Of a stretch of DNA of 64,000 nt, positions 1 through 12,855 are shown piece by piece. The DNA is from Zelopaecilomyces penicillatus (lineage: Eukaryota; Ascomycota; Sordariomycetes; Hypocreales; Pseudodiploosporaceae). The DNA is taken from positions 2,976,001-3,040,000 of the forward strand of contig VCCP01000004.1 of the NCBI GenBank assembly GCA_005765155.1, read 5' to 3'. Within the stretch, counting starts at the first letter, position 1. The number at the start of each line of letters is the position of its first letter. The notes beneath the pieces are model-generated. The model saw nothing but the letters and a program-made list of their open reading frames with translations, did no database searches and had not been told where the DNA came from. The position numbers and the translations under genes are program-made.

Positions 1-3000
1 GCCTCGAGTCTCCCTTGGATTATCATTGGCATCCCATCCCCCAGAGCTGACGTGCCGGGGCCCACGAATGGGGTGGCTAGATTGCAAGGTCTAGCCTGGC
101 GCGCATCTCTATTGGATGTATTCTGGCCATGGGGCTCCATTGGCATCCACGAGGCCATTTCCCGCGCAGTGGAACCACCAACCAAATTGACTTCTTTGCG
201 AGCCTGAATTTTGGCGGTCACACCTTGTAGTTGTGTTTAGTAGAAGCTGAAGCGCGGCGTCTGGCGAGCCAAACTGCTTTCGCCAACGCCCAGACACTGA
301 TGTCACCGCTGTTCTCACCACCCGTACGAAAGTACGAGTTTGTCCCGTTTGTACGAAGCATACGTGAATCTTACCGTGGGATGCCCGCCAATAATAGATT
401 TGATAATAGTGGATCCATCCCGTTCTTTTCTTCTCTTGTGTTGCCAACATTTAACGATGAATTTAGTTCCATTCCAGGCTTCGAAGCTGGCTTGTTAGGG
501 AAGGGCTTTGAGGCAAACAACACGCCAAAAAGCCGGGGAAAACCGTGACCTCAAGTCCGAGAGGCCGGGGATGGATCCGAGAGAGATGGCAGCCCGGGAC
601 ACTTTCGTCTGTCCCCCTCGTAGCAACACTCCTGGTAAGTGACCGTGCGTGCCACATCCCGAGAGTCCCAAATCCCATGTCAAGTCCAGGTGCGACCCCA
701 GTCTTTGTTCCTCTTGGTACGGAGCATGATAGGATACGTATCGCACGATAAGGGCAACTGGTCCGTCGGGAACAAGCGCATGACCGTTGAAGGGATTGGG
801 GGCTAGCTTTTGGGGGCTGGCGTGGCCTTGGCATGCCCAAACTTTTTTTTCCCACAGATCAAACCCCCCCTTAGCCCCCTCCTTCATCGAAGTCGATCGT
901 CTCATAATGTCTCATTATGTCAGCCGCACAACGCGAGGAGGGCTGTTGGTTACGTACATGTTTAGAGCAGGTTCTTGGCACACAGCGCCTGGCGGCCCAA
1001 TCGACGCCAAACGATGTTGGTTGCTGGAGTTTTACCGTCACAGCTGTTGCAGGGGGTTCGGGTTGACAAGTGATTATCACATTAAGGGAGGGCTTGGAAA
1101 TGTGCTCTGCGCAATCTGTGATTGTCGGTTATTTGTTTGTACCTGACAATTTTCGCATGATACTGCATCTCTGTTGCAGTTCTGAACAACGTTCATAGAT
1201 TCTCGTCATTAGCAGGTTGGCATTAAACGTAGAAAGAAGGTAGGATGCCCCCGGTACCTTCAGTTAGTGAAGTCATATACGTCCGACCACACACATATCG
1301 GCTCTACAGACAGCCTCGACCAACACCTCTGTCACATCTCTGTGGGCCAGTCAATCACCAACAAGGGCTTCCATGGACGGCGCTTAACCCACCAGTATCG
1401 ATGCCATGTGTTGTTTGCGAAGAATAATCGATACCAGCTACATATAAGGTATGATTCAATGGATTACGAGTCCACTGCCCTCCATTGCATCGAAGACCTG
1501 CACGATGCAGGTCACCGCCCCTCCTCACCTTCCTCGCCTCCGATAGCCCAGTTGAGCCAAGAAATGCTGTGCAGTCATGCATTATGTAAGAACAGCCCCT
1601 CGTTCTTTCCTACATATGATACCTAGACCTATATCAATATTTGAGGACATTATATAACCACCAGGATTTGTGCTTTGTCTTGATGACCTGCTACACGAAC
1701 CACGACCGGCACCTGACTGGAGATTTGCTGCTTGCAACTGCCTGTTTTGCTCGCTAATCCAGATGCTATTTGATGACGGCGGGTGCATCGTTTCCATGCG
1801 ACACACGCCTCTCTATTACCCGCTGTAGAGCTGTAGAGGTGTGTTTTGTGTTCTTTCGCCAAGCCTCACTCAGTCTCATTAGGGTTTTGATTGAATCACT
1901 GGAGACCTACCTTTTCACATGAGGTACCTAAAAGTAGGTGCGTAGGGTTATCTGAAGTATGTTGATCATCTCTTCGACAAACTCTCTAATTCTACTCTCT
2001 AAAAATAAAGAGATTGCAGCCTATTCTACGGAGTACATTCCCAGCTGTTTCCTATGAAGTGCTTAGAAATTACACAATTGCTACAAGCAACTGTCTTTAC
2101 CCCCATGTCCTAGTTAATCGATACTTAATGATCTTGCCAGCTGCAAATCAATAGCAAATTATTCTCCACCTCAAACTCGCTATTTGATACCGTACCCGGG
2201 CATGAATTACTTCCACATCCGCCTTTCCTGATTTACACGAAACAAAAGATCGTAATACTAATCATACCCATAGCCTGGTGCGGGCACAATCGCGATTCTG
2301 CCTGATGTGCAGAGTTGCATGCAGATATGCGACACAGACCCCCTCCCTCCCATCGTTGATCAACCGTAAGCAAGGGCCGACTCTCCAGATGCAGCCCGAC
2401 TGCTCCTCTCCACGAGTGTGTCAGGGAGGCAGCTCCTCCGATATTATTAATTTACATTTCCGAAGAATACGCCATGTTTATCCTACTTATATCAAGTTGG
2501 TGATGGAGGAGACTCTTTCATGGCCGCTTGGGAACTTCCCACTGTCGAATATTCTCAGACTACCAAAAGTCATACGTCGTTTAATATCACTTTGTTTCAG
2601 ATTTTGTACATGCCACTAGCATTTCGGCCCTCACAAAAATAGTATGCGCCGGTAATTCGGACTACCCGGACTCCTTCAATATATCACAGCAAAGGGTATC
2701 CCCCGAAGTCATTGAAATTGGGATCTTTCCGACAAGAAGGGAATCGAGTTCAGGTCGCTCTGCTGCAAAAGTAAACCTCCACAATGTATATTGCCATAAC
2801 TTGACTGGCTCGTAGATCATTTGGATAATCGGCAGCTTCCCTCTTCGTACCTACCTTCGGAGATGCCGATGTAACCCAAACTTAGAGCCTTATTATATAC
2901 GCCCAATTGTTGTAGAACTGTCTGCTGAGGCTTCCATATCGAAACGCAACCTGAAGATGGTTTGGTTCGAGCCTTGTATCGCCGGAAAGTGACAAAGTCC

Positions 3001-3614
3001 AGAGCAAAGATTCATGGGACTCTGCCCCGATAGTTCCAATAGATTGCCGCAGTAATCGTACGACTTGTCACTCGGCAAACTTCGTGTCCTTCAACGAAAA
3101 CACGGACAGATATGAATTATACTTGGTAGTGCTTATCAGGCTACGTATAAACCACGAGGTTCTTTTCCAAAACGTATTTGACCTATGTCGAATATACAGT
3201 GGTAAACCAGGATTTTGGCCTGACCCGTACAAAAGAGATAACCACCCAAAGGAGAGTCGGTGGAAGACCAAGAACATCAACCGTGACGCAGCTGTCAGAC
3301 AAACCAAAGGAATACCTAGTCTTCCCAGCAGGTTATCTTGCTATGCCAATACCAAAACAAACAAGAAATGCCTGCAAGAAGCCGTTGAATATGAATATTA
3401 CAAGGAAGATAGTGCCTTAAATGCACATGATTAAAACAACAGTTGTTCATCAACTGTAGGAACCACCGAACACGCCAGTCCTTTTTGCTAAACCCTCTCC
3501 TGTAAGACAATTACCATGTCGACCCAGTTGACCACCCATTTGCCCTAGTGACTTTATTTTGAAGAATGCTCGGACCTCACATACACTATATTTGATTAAG
3601 AGTAATGCAGCCTC
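1..3614. other. gene-poor intergenic region at left edge
   Basis: I find no reading frame with recognisable protein character in this 3.6-kb stretch on either strand. The longest open frames (about 110-155 codons) overlap one another in several frames, often begin at non-ATG codons and have low-complexity or random composition. The right end is the 3' flank of the cytidylyltransferase gene. A 10-base TACGGAGTAC motif lies at 2027-2036. A degenerate transposon or a fast-evolving spliced gene cannot be excluded by eye. Confidence 0.5.
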
Positions 3615-5111
3615 TTATGCTTTGGTAGGAGTCGGCATAGCCAGCTCGATCTTGGCTGATCTGCCGTTGCTGTCACTCTCTTCAGAATCGTCATCACTGA
3701 CAGGCATACTGTCGGTAACAGTTCTCCTGTTTTTTGTCATCTAGTGTCACAAATTGTGTTAGTGAATATGTCTCAGCCAGGGGGAGCGAAACAAGCTATT
3801 TTACGAACCCATGAGCGTACGCCGCCAACCAAACCAAGGGCGTAACCGGTGATGAACTCTTTCTGATTTCCAGCTCCAGGTGTTGTGGGCGAGCGAGCAA
3901 GGTCTCCAGTAGAGTTGTTGAACCGAGCAGGACTCTGTGGTCGGCTGACCGGCCAAAACTGCTTCAGTTCTCGGCCAAGCTCTTGGCCAGTGGAGGTCCA
4001 GTTATTGGTGATGTTTTCACGCAAATCCTGGACATGGCGCTTCAGATCCATCTCATTCTTCTTGATCCAGCTAACATTCAACTCCTGGCGCGAAGTGCCA
4101 CGCTTGAACTGTCGAGCAATGTACTTTTCGTAATCTCGCACAATCCTTTTCAGCTCGTGTTAGCGCGAAATGTAAATTCAACAGCATTTCTGAACCCGTG
4201 CGACTTACCGAGTTATAATTCCAGTGGTGCTTACACCCTCTGTTCGCTGGGTTACGAGAAACTTGCCAGCCTCCTTTATAGGTTGGTAGATATCATCGCC
4301 TTCGTCAGCCTCGTACGGAAGATCGTCATGGGCAACGTAGTCAAGGCGATTCTCTTCGAGGAATTCAGGTGTGACAATCCAGGGACAATCCTCAATTACT
4401 TCATCTACCCATTTGCAGTGCCGGAGCGTCTCGGCACGTTCCTTGCCCGATAGAACTGTCAGTCCTTTCCGAAGATGTGTCTCGCCGTCTCCCGTGACAC
4501 CCACAACAAGTGTGGTATTGGGGAAGGCCTTCTTTGCTTGTTCAAGCTGGCGCATATGTCTGAGTGCATCATTAGTACAACTATTCTGCTGTCTCCAGAT
4601 CTCTGGCTGAAAGAAATGTATCGGACAACACATACCCGAGATGGAACAAATCAAAAACACCATCAGCATACACTCTCACTGGCCGTCCAAGAGGAGGGGG
4701 GTTCGTCGTAAAGCCAACTGGGTGTGTCAGCTTGCCGATGGGAGGCGGCCTCATGGCCTTTTCTTCCTCGGTGTCAATGACAAGACCCTTTCGACCGCGA
4801 CTGACCCTCTCCGCAATGTCAACGCTGCCCTCTGTAGTATCACTGGGTTCTCCTGGATCATTGGCATTGTCGATGGTGTCTATGGTTCGATCCGAGTTGG
4901 CCCGTTGTCGCTTAGGATTTGGACCCCCGTTGGCCGAGTTTCGTCTGGGATCCCGAATGGGCTCTGATGCTGTAGCATCGCCTTCCTCGGCAGAGGCGTC
5001 GCGAGAGGATGTCTGTTGAACACCATCTAGCACATTATTGGGGGCATCTTCCATGGTGGCACCGTTTCTCTTCCGCTTGCTCCCAATGGAGGAGCTCGAA
5101 GGCGATGACAT
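3615..5111 (-). CDS. pct1: choline-phosphate cytidylyltransferase (CCT)
   Basis: It makes CDP-choline from CTP and phosphocholine, the rate-controlling step of the Kennedy pathway to phosphatidylcholine. The model is complement of 4636-5111, 4209-4559, 3809-4145 and 3615-3740, giving 429 aa. The first 120 or so residues are a Ser/basic, probably nuclear and regulatory, leader. The nucleotidyltransferase fold starts at VRVYADGVFDLFHLG, and splicing of intron 1 (4560-4635) restores the catalytic HLGH motif followed by MRQLEQAKKAFP. The CCT signature RTEGVSTTGIITR sits at the end of exon 2, and intron 2 (4146-4208) restores IVRDYEKYIARQFKRG. The C-terminal part is an amphipathic, Ser/Pro-rich membrane-sensing type tail. 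The last intron (3741-3808) needs the unusual donor GTTCGT to keep frame; otherwise the protein ends at 3773. Family assignment is secure; the last exon is less so. Confidence 0.93.
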
Positions 5112-8100
5112 GATGGAATTGGGCGGAGGGGGGCGGAGACTGAATTGTTCGTCTGCGCTGTAGGTGAGTGAAATACCCGATTTGAATCGATCCGAATACA
5201 GCGCTGCAATAGAGCAAACTAGGAAGCAAGGTGTTCAGGAGCGACGTTTGATTATCAAAAAGTTGGAAAGATGTGTGGGTTGTCGGCTATGTCGGTGGTC
5301 GCGTGAGCGTGTCGCGGAGATGGGTTTCCGTCCTGTGGTAAAGGATTCAGGGTTATCCCCAGTGACAGGCTCCAGTTGTGATAAAGTACTTTGAAAAGAA
5401 AGTATAACTGTATGTATGAGTACTTCGTAATGCAGGCAATTGTGTATTATTGTGAAGGATGGGGCAACGCAGAGGAGAGAGTAGGAGGAGGTAATTAAAT
5501 TTCCACGGCCGTCGAGATGGCTCCTGGGCACATGGACTCGTCAAGGTGGCGTGACGGCGTGGGGAAAGGGGCTCATTCACGAATACGGACCTCCATCCCT
5601 GGCAATCCCTGACAGTCAAAAAGTCCAAAGCCAGACATGGAACCAAGCTGCCAAGGTCCTCCTCCTCTTCTGCCCCCCATCATTAGGTACTTTGCAGGGG
5701 TCCTACAAAATCTAGGTCGAGACTGCAGCTCTGATCCTGATACAGTATGTACAGCACAAGCACAGTTGTGAGAGACATGCGCTCCAGGCTTGCGTTAACA
5801 GCCATCCCGAAGTACTGGTCAATACGGGCAATGCAGATAGGTAAGGTAAGGTATGCAGAGGCGTCACTGACTTGTGCTACCAAGGCTGCAGATGCATAAG
5901 GTACTTTAAAGTACCCACCTACTCCGTACATAAGGTAGGTACTGACCTTACTTGCACACTGCTGATGCAGGAAAGGAACATCCAGAACGAGTGAACCCGC
6001 TATGGAGCTTAAAACTCCCTTCCTTGGCCCCAGACTTTCCATCACTCCCCCTCACTAGCTTCAGGGGCAATGAAAGAAATCTTAGATAGGATCGCAAGAA
6101 ACCCATAGAGGCAACAGATCACGTGCTGCAGCACCGAGCATCTTGTCATGTTATTTGTTCGCGTTCATGTCGCGTCGGCTCCTTGTCTAAACCCCAACCC
6201 ATGGCCCGAGCTCCAGAATCTTCTCGTATGCGAGTAATTACAAGTGATTTACTTGCATATGTCTGTATGTATCAATACATATCCAACCCAATGGAAGTGA
6301 GACATACGGTACATATTAATAACGCCCAAATGTGTTGATGCGGAGTTTTGACGAGAGTTCTGGCCAACAGCTAAGGCCTGCATGGCATCTGCATTCTGGC
6401 TTCACTTTAGTAATTTAAGGCTACGCTGTTCGAGGGACACGAGCAATTCGTCGAAACTTTTGTGCGTTTGGCCCAAGACGGGAAGATCTAGATGTGCATG
6501 GGACAGGCAGGCTAACCAATTGATTGATCCCGCTGGCTCATCCAGGCTTGCCCAAATTTGACATTCCCCACCAGCCATCAAAACATTCTTCACAGAAGGT
6601 GGGCAAAGTACCAAATGAAAGGTGGAGTCTCAGCAACGCGGGCATATCTATGGTCAACATCTGGGTCGTACACAGAACACGATTCTATCTTATGTGCGAA
6701 TCTAGTAGATCATCTTGGAAGGAAGAGAACGACAATATGGGAATGTATGAACGGTACTTTACATATGAAATGCTGCCCGACCTGGATGCTGACGTTACAT
6801 TGAAAATAGACGTTGCTACCCAGCGTTTCTGCTCATATTTGTCCAGCCCCGCAGCTTTTAGAGGCATCTTGAAGGTATCCAGGGTAGGTAAGGTCTAATT
6901 GAGCAGGCACACAAGTAATTACATCTAGCAACTCAATCAACACTTCGCACTCGAGAGACTCTTGGTGGTGGAAAGCTGTGTGGTTACCAATCACAATAAT
7001 ATTACGTGCCTTACTCGTTGTGGCCATTAGAGGAAATAAAGTAGCACTGGCTGAGAGAGAAATCCTGCACATGAGTCTCTTACATTGATAAACTTGTAAC
7101 GATGGAGATCACGATGCCAGCCATCCGACAACCTTCCAAGCATAGCGTTCAGTTGGCTTGTGAATATTGGCATTCCCAACCAATTACATCGCTTGTTGCA
7201 CGCCGTTTGGTGTGGCTAGCGCCGGCGCAACTCCTTCAGGTTGGAGAGTTTATGCACTGCCAGCACATGTGTGCATAGTCCATATTCTCCAAACCATTTG
7301 GGGGACAAGATGTTGAATACCCTCGCATTACCTTGAGTGAGTACGAAGCAATATCATCATAATCATAAAATGAATGAGATAGACGGGAATATGGATATCA
7401 TGCGTCGCAGTCAACCTGAAAACTGCATCATGCAGCGGGGTATCGACATTGCTGTGCTGTGCTGCAGTTGATTTCAAATACTGTTCGCCTGAAAATGGAA
7501 ATACATATAGCATTTGCCCTTCCGTTACTTGCTGTTTCCAAACCTCCCGCTATGAGTGTGCCATGCCTATCTAAAATGACGCATCCAGCAGCAATAGCAA
7601 AATGTTGGGCACAGCTTTCAAGACCATCCGGCTAGCACACAAAACAGACTGTCTCGTTTTGAGTAAGGCTGAGTGGAGATGTGAGGGATGGAGACTTCGT
7701 TCAAAACCCTTCCAAAGGTAACAACAGAATATGGTAAGAGTGCAAGACTCCGCCGGCCCTGGCAGATGAGTTGCAAGTTGCGACATGTGAAGTGATGTGT
7801 GTCTGCTTTCTTCTCTAGGTTCCTTATTATCCAACAGCACATCTCAGAACGCCTAGGGTTTCATGACAATGCAATGACTAAGATACCTCTTTCTCCCCTT
7901 TCTTCATCAATCGAGGCCTTATGATTTGAAAGTCAAGTGCCATCGTGCAGATCAAACGGGTAAGCGGTAGGATGTTATATTCCTGGCGAGGCTGATTGTC
8001 GTATGATCCCCCACTCAGTGAGAGTGAATAACAGGGCTCAATGATCCATCTGTCCTCTTCGTCCGCTACGTTTCCGTCACCAAATCCGTCAGCGGCCTTG

Positions 8101-8509
8101 CATGGCTGTGCAGCCCTTTGCCCTCTGGCTTCCTCGGTTGTAACATGGTGGAGCGCCCCGTATGAAAAGCTGCCGTAGCTTGGAAGATGGTTTTGTGATT
8201 TATTTAGATCCGCCTGGTCCAAGTCAGCCCCAGCAAGGCTACCTGCGATAATTCATCCCGCCGATCTAACAGTGTGCCGTGTCAGCCGGAACACAGTGCG
8301 ACTCACAGTGGCCGTGTCGTCACCATCACCGCCCACCTCATCAGCTCCAGCACCCCTCCTCCAACTCTGCGAACGACAACTTGGATGTGTGTAGTTCACT
8401 ACCCATCCAAGCTTGCATCCGAACTGCCAGTGGCATAGAAATTATAGCAAAACATCAGTCCATCCATTGCACCCCCGCTCTTGTTTTAAACCGGTCAACC
8501 AAGAGTCCA
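5112..8509. other. long divergent intergenic region between pct1 and psd2
   Basis: This 3.4-kb spacer separates two divergently transcribed phospholipid genes and should hold both promoters. No open frame in it is convincing. It contains the 16-nt perfect palindrome at 5900-5915 and a TACTCCGTAC motif at 5920-5929. The 5' exon of psd2 may lie in the last few hundred bases, because that gene's start is not settled. Confidence 0.5.
5900..5915. repeat. 16-nt perfect palindrome GGTACTTTAAAGTACC
   Basis: The sequence reads identically on both strands. It lies about 790 bp upstream of the pct1 start codon and is followed within 5 nt by TACTCCGTAC and then by further GGTAGGTACT units, so it sits in a local cluster of GTAC-containing words. 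The role is unknown. Confidence 0.6.
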
Positions 8510-11500
8510 ATGCGGTCTAAAAATGACAGTAGCAATCCCTTGGGGGACATAGCTACTGGGCTGGTCCTCAAGGTTATCATTTTGAGGGTGTGTTTCTCGT
8601 CTCTTCCTCATATATTGGGGTAAACTTCAATGATTTGAAGCTAATCATTTATTCAACAGGCCCGAAACCTCGCTGCCAAGGACCGTTGTGGCACATCCGA
8701 TCCCGTGAGTCAAGAATCTCAGCCGAAACACACGCAAGCTCTAATCGGGCCACGAATTACATCGATGGCCTCTGTGTCATTGTGCTTCAGCTAATGTTAG
8801 TCTTTGATAACTCAGTATCTCGTTCTTACTCTCGGCGATGCACGCGTTGTAACGCACTCTGTCCCCAAGACTCTCAACCCCGAATGGAATGTTAGGGAGG
8901 AGCTTCCCATCAATAACGTCCAGAGCCTCGTCCTGGATGTTATTTGCTGGGATAAAGATCGTTTTGGAAAAGACTATCTTGGAGAATTTGACCTAGCCCT
9001 CGAAGAAATATTCCAGAACGAGCGGTCCAAACAGGAAGCTCGATGGTTCCCCTTGAAGAGCAAGAGGCCTGGGAAGAAGACAAGCGTAGTTTCCGGCGAG
9101 GTGATGCTGCAATTCACCCTCGTTGATACTACGGCCCCGTCTATTTCAGACCAGCAACTATTCGAAAAGTTCAACAATCTGGCCGGAATCGCTCTGCACA
9201 GCTCTCGGAATGTTACACCATCCATGACCCCACTACTAACTCCTGCCAAGGCTACCAGATCTGGAACGACGTCATCATCGCCCGAAGGAGGTGCATATGA
9301 AGATGACGAAGAGGAACTCACTGAATTCGACGAGGAAACCGAGGATGCCTCAAAACCCGAGACTGCTGAGAAACGTCGGCGTCGTCTTAGGATTAAGGGT
9401 CTCAAAAAGAAACGACGTCAGAATCCCTATGCCTTCACAAACGGCGATTCAGACGTCGTTGGCATCATTTTCTTAGAAATCTGCAAAATTACAGATCTTC
9501 CACCCGAGTCTAATCTGACCAGAACTAGCTTTGATATGGACCCCTTCGTCGTAGCATCACTGGGTAAAAAGACCTACAGAACGCGACGGGTCCGGCATAA
9601 CCTGAATCCAGTTTTCAACGAGAAGTTACTATTTCCGGTGCAGGCTCATGAGCAGGCATATTCGTTTGCATTCACTGTCATTGATCATGATAAATATTCA
9701 GGGAATGACTTCATTGCGGCATGCAACTTGCCTATTCAGGACTTGATTGAGAAGGCACCCAAGGGAAACCCAGCAACCGGGTTGTACGAACTTCGGGAAC
9801 TTCCCGAGCCAGCACCAGTTGCTGCGCGCTCCCGACTCCAAAGGCTTGGTGTTTCTCGTACATCATCTTCCCAAAGCTTGACAAAGATGATTCGACCACA
9901 GCCAACGAAGTCTATATCAAGCAATGGTGCTGCTACGCAGGGTCTGTCCGCGGACTTGAACCAGCCACAACCCTCATTGGTGGTGCCTATGGATACCCCG
10001 GCCAACTCAGGCACTGATACTCCGGAGCTTGTGATGGATACGGAAGATCCCGACTTCAATAACTACGCATTGCCCTTGAAGATGAAGAACATGGATAAAT
10101 GGGAGAGCAAGCACAATCCAGTCATCTACCTTCGAGCCAAATATATGCCATATCCAGCTCTCCGTCAACAGTTTTGGCGAGCAATGCTAAAACAGTATGA
10201 TACGGACGAAAGTGGCTTGATCAGCAGAATTGAGCTTAGCACCATGTTGGACACTCTTGGCTCCACTCTCCGGGAATCTACAATTGATAGCTTCTTTCAG
10301 CGTTTCCCACACAAAGCAGCCGATAATGAGGAATCGTGGGAACTTACCATGGATGAAGCAGTACTTTGCCTGGAAGATCAATTACAGGCAAAGAGCAAGT
10401 CACCAGGTACTATGGTCGACAAGGTCAAAGGATTGCTGCCAGAACTGAAGCATCTTGGAGTGTCAGGAGGGCAAGGCAGCACTGAAGACTCGGGTACATC
10501 GACGCCCCAACTTTCTCTCGATGCGCCTGCGTCATCAATGTCTGTACCGGAGATAATCACTCCCGGGGATGAAGGTGAAGAGGGAGGTTACTTCGATGGG
10601 ATTGATACCAAGGAGGAACATGTCGTAGAGATTCGAGAATGCCCTATTTGCCACCAGCCGCGTCTGAACAAGCGCAGTGATGGAGATATTATTACACATA
10701 TCGCAACTTGTGCCAGTCAGGATTGGCGCCAGGTTAACACCGTTCTCATGGGAGGCTTTGTCACAGCCAGCCAAGCACAACGAAAATGGTACTCCAAAGT
10801 GATCACTAAGATCTCCTATGGTGGCTACAAGCTCGGCGCCAACTCGGCCAACATTCTCGTGCAAGACCGAATCACGGGCCAAATTAACGAAGAAAAAATG
10901 AGCGTGTACGTAAGACTGGGGATTCGATTGCTTTATAAAGGATTGAAGTCCAGAGATATGGAGAACAGACGAAGTAAGACTCACCTATATCCTTTATTAA
11001 CACCCTCATTTAGCATTTTCCTTTTGGATATCTTACTATCCCACATGACTCCCTCGACTGTAACATTTGCCGTTGTTTCAGCCGTTTTGATGATTCCTAA
11101 AGTCACAATTACTGACACGATAATCTAGTTCGAAAAATGCTGAAAAACTTGAGTATCAAACAAGGCAAGAAATTTGATGACCCTGTCTCTAAGGAAGAAA
11201 TCGAAAAGTTCATCGATTTCCATCGACTTGACATGTCAGAGGTTTTATTGCCCATAGAGGAGTTCAAGAACTTTAATGAATTTTTCTACCGGGCTCTGAA
11301 GCCTGAAGCAAGACCATGCTCGGCTCCTGATAACCCCAGGATTATCGTGTCCCCAGCAGACTGCCGAAGCGTAGTCTTCAACCAGCTCACACAAGCGACC
11401 AAGATCTGGGTCAAAGGCCGTGAGTTTAGTATGAAGAGACTACTGGGAGATGCCTACCCTGATGATGCTGCTCGCTACGAGAATGGAGCGCTGGGCATAT

Positions 11501-12185
11501 TCCGCTTGGCCCCTCAGGATTATCACAGGTTTCACATTCCGGTTGATGGTGTCATGGGCAAGCCAATCACTATTGCCGGAGAGTATTACACTGTTAACCC
11601 GATGGCGATCCGTTCCGCGCTTGATGTGTATGGCGAGAACGTGAGAGTGCTCGTACCAATTGACAGCGAGGTACACGGACGAGTCATGGTGATTTGCGTT
11701 GGCGCCATGATGGTAGGAAGCACGGTCATCACGCGCAAGGAAGGGGAGACCGTAAAACGTGCGGAAGAGCTCGGGTACTTTAAATTTGGCGGCAGCACCA
11801 TCCTGCTACTTTTTGAGCCGGGTAAGATGCGTTTTGATGATGACCTTACAGACAATTCGAGTAGCGCTTTGGAAACATTGGTAAGTTAGCTGGGGGAAAT
11901 GTGTCACCTCGACCACACAATACAATACTGACAGCTGTGACTTACCAGGTTCGAGTGGGTATGTCTATCGGACACTCCCCTAATCAAGGTCAATGGACAC
12001 CAGACATGCGAAAAGATGAACAAGACATTACGGAGGCGGATAAGAAGGATGCCAAACGACGAATTCAAGGCAGCGGGGGGATGGAGGAGTCGCCAGAAGA
12101 CAGTGCGGATGAAGAAGAAGCAGGACACAAACGAAGAGTGTCTCTCCCGCCGACTATTAACACCTTGGCTGCCTCTTCCTCATAG
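8510..12185 (+). CDS. psd2: phosphatidylserine decarboxylase proenzyme, PSD2 type with C2 domains
   Basis: It decarboxylates phosphatidylserine to phosphatidylethanolamine at endomembranes. Exons 8510-8587, 8660-8704, 8816-10973, 11129-11880 and 11949-12185 join in phase and give about 1089 aa. Order: C2 domain (about 15-130, ARNLAAKDRCGTSDPYLVL), acidic/Lys linker, second C2 (about 255-370), EF-hand (about 500, DTDESGLISRIE), a CPIC-x17-HIATC zinc-binding segment (about 650-675), then the catalytic domain. The pyruvoyl-forming self-cleavage site is FGGSTILLLFEPG at about 980-985, the GGST form typical of PSD2; an earlier VGST lies in MMVGSTVITR. A charged tail of about 100 residues follows. 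The ATG at 8510 is the only in-frame ATG ahead of the first C2 domain in this exon; a further 5' exon is quite possible. The gene is head to head with pct1, so two routes of phospholipid supply neighbour each other. Confidence 0.93.
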
Positions 12186-12486
12186 TGAGATGAGTCGCCA
12201 AATAATGACGAGATGAACATGTTAAAAGAGCTGGGTACAATTACATGATTTGAAGCAAGGTCGCTGTCATGGGGATGAGGGTGTCTGTCATTAACTGGAT
12301 ACGTATGCATACGAATGCAGAATATGATTATATATACTTCGCGCTTATGATGTGATATATGTTTGTCAGGGGGTAAAATGCGGAATGCGAGCAAACTCTT
12401 TGGGCGGAGGCATCTTCAAAACGACCCAGCACACAGACTACGCCGCAAATGCAAGAGCCTCTCTGTTGCGGCTCTTCCATTCCCTT

Positions 12487-12855
12487 TCACTTAGCCCCAC
12501 CCACCCTCCGGTAAACCATAACATAGAAGAAACCGTAGATACCAAGATAGAAGAAGGCTGGCAAGACGGGTGAGGCTGGCGCCAGGAAGCGTAGAACTGC
12601 CGGCAGAGGTGGGCTGACATTGAGTATGTTGGAACCATAGTGACGAGGGAGGTTGAGTGTAATTCGAGCTGAGAGGCAAGCAGAGGTCGTGAATGGAGTG
12701 ACTAAGGAAAGTGTATGTAGAGAGACAAAGAGGATGAACATATATAAACATGAATGTATGTATATACCGACGTTCATCAAACACATCAGCCAGGAGAATC
12801 GTTGGTTTAAAGACGTAAGGCGCATCTGTAGCCCATCGGGAGATATATGCCGCAT
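12487..12855 (-). CDS. doubtful small membrane-protein ORF
   Basis: An open minus-strand frame runs from an ATG at 12855 to a TGA at 12487, or 122 codons unspliced. Its C-terminal 45 residues have a sensible composition: a Pro-rich lead, then a hydrophobic helix (APASPVLPAFFYLGIYGFFY), then a basic VYRR tail. An intron can be drawn from a GTATAT donor just after the codons for MNV to a CTCTCAG acceptor, and removing it keeps the frame. I do not recognise a family. It lies between two convergent genes, where a small gene could sit, but it could equally be chance in a 3' UTR. Confidence 0.25.
   Translation of the reverse strand: MRHISPDGLQMRLTSLNQRFSWLMCLMNVGIYIHSCLYMFILFVSLHTLSLVTPFTTSACLSARITLNLPRHYGSNILNVSPPLPAVLRFLAPASPVLPAFFYLGIYGFFYVMVYRRVGGAK

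Noticed and set aside
3068..3434. Overlapping frames with a GRPRT-like basic patch, considered as an AT-hook or transposase remnant
   Set aside because: No domain, no terminal repeats and no coherent single frame; overlapping ORFs on both strands suggest chance.
10378..10984. Minus-strand frames within psd2
   Set aside because: They overlap a confidently assigned coding exon in antisense and show no protein-like features.
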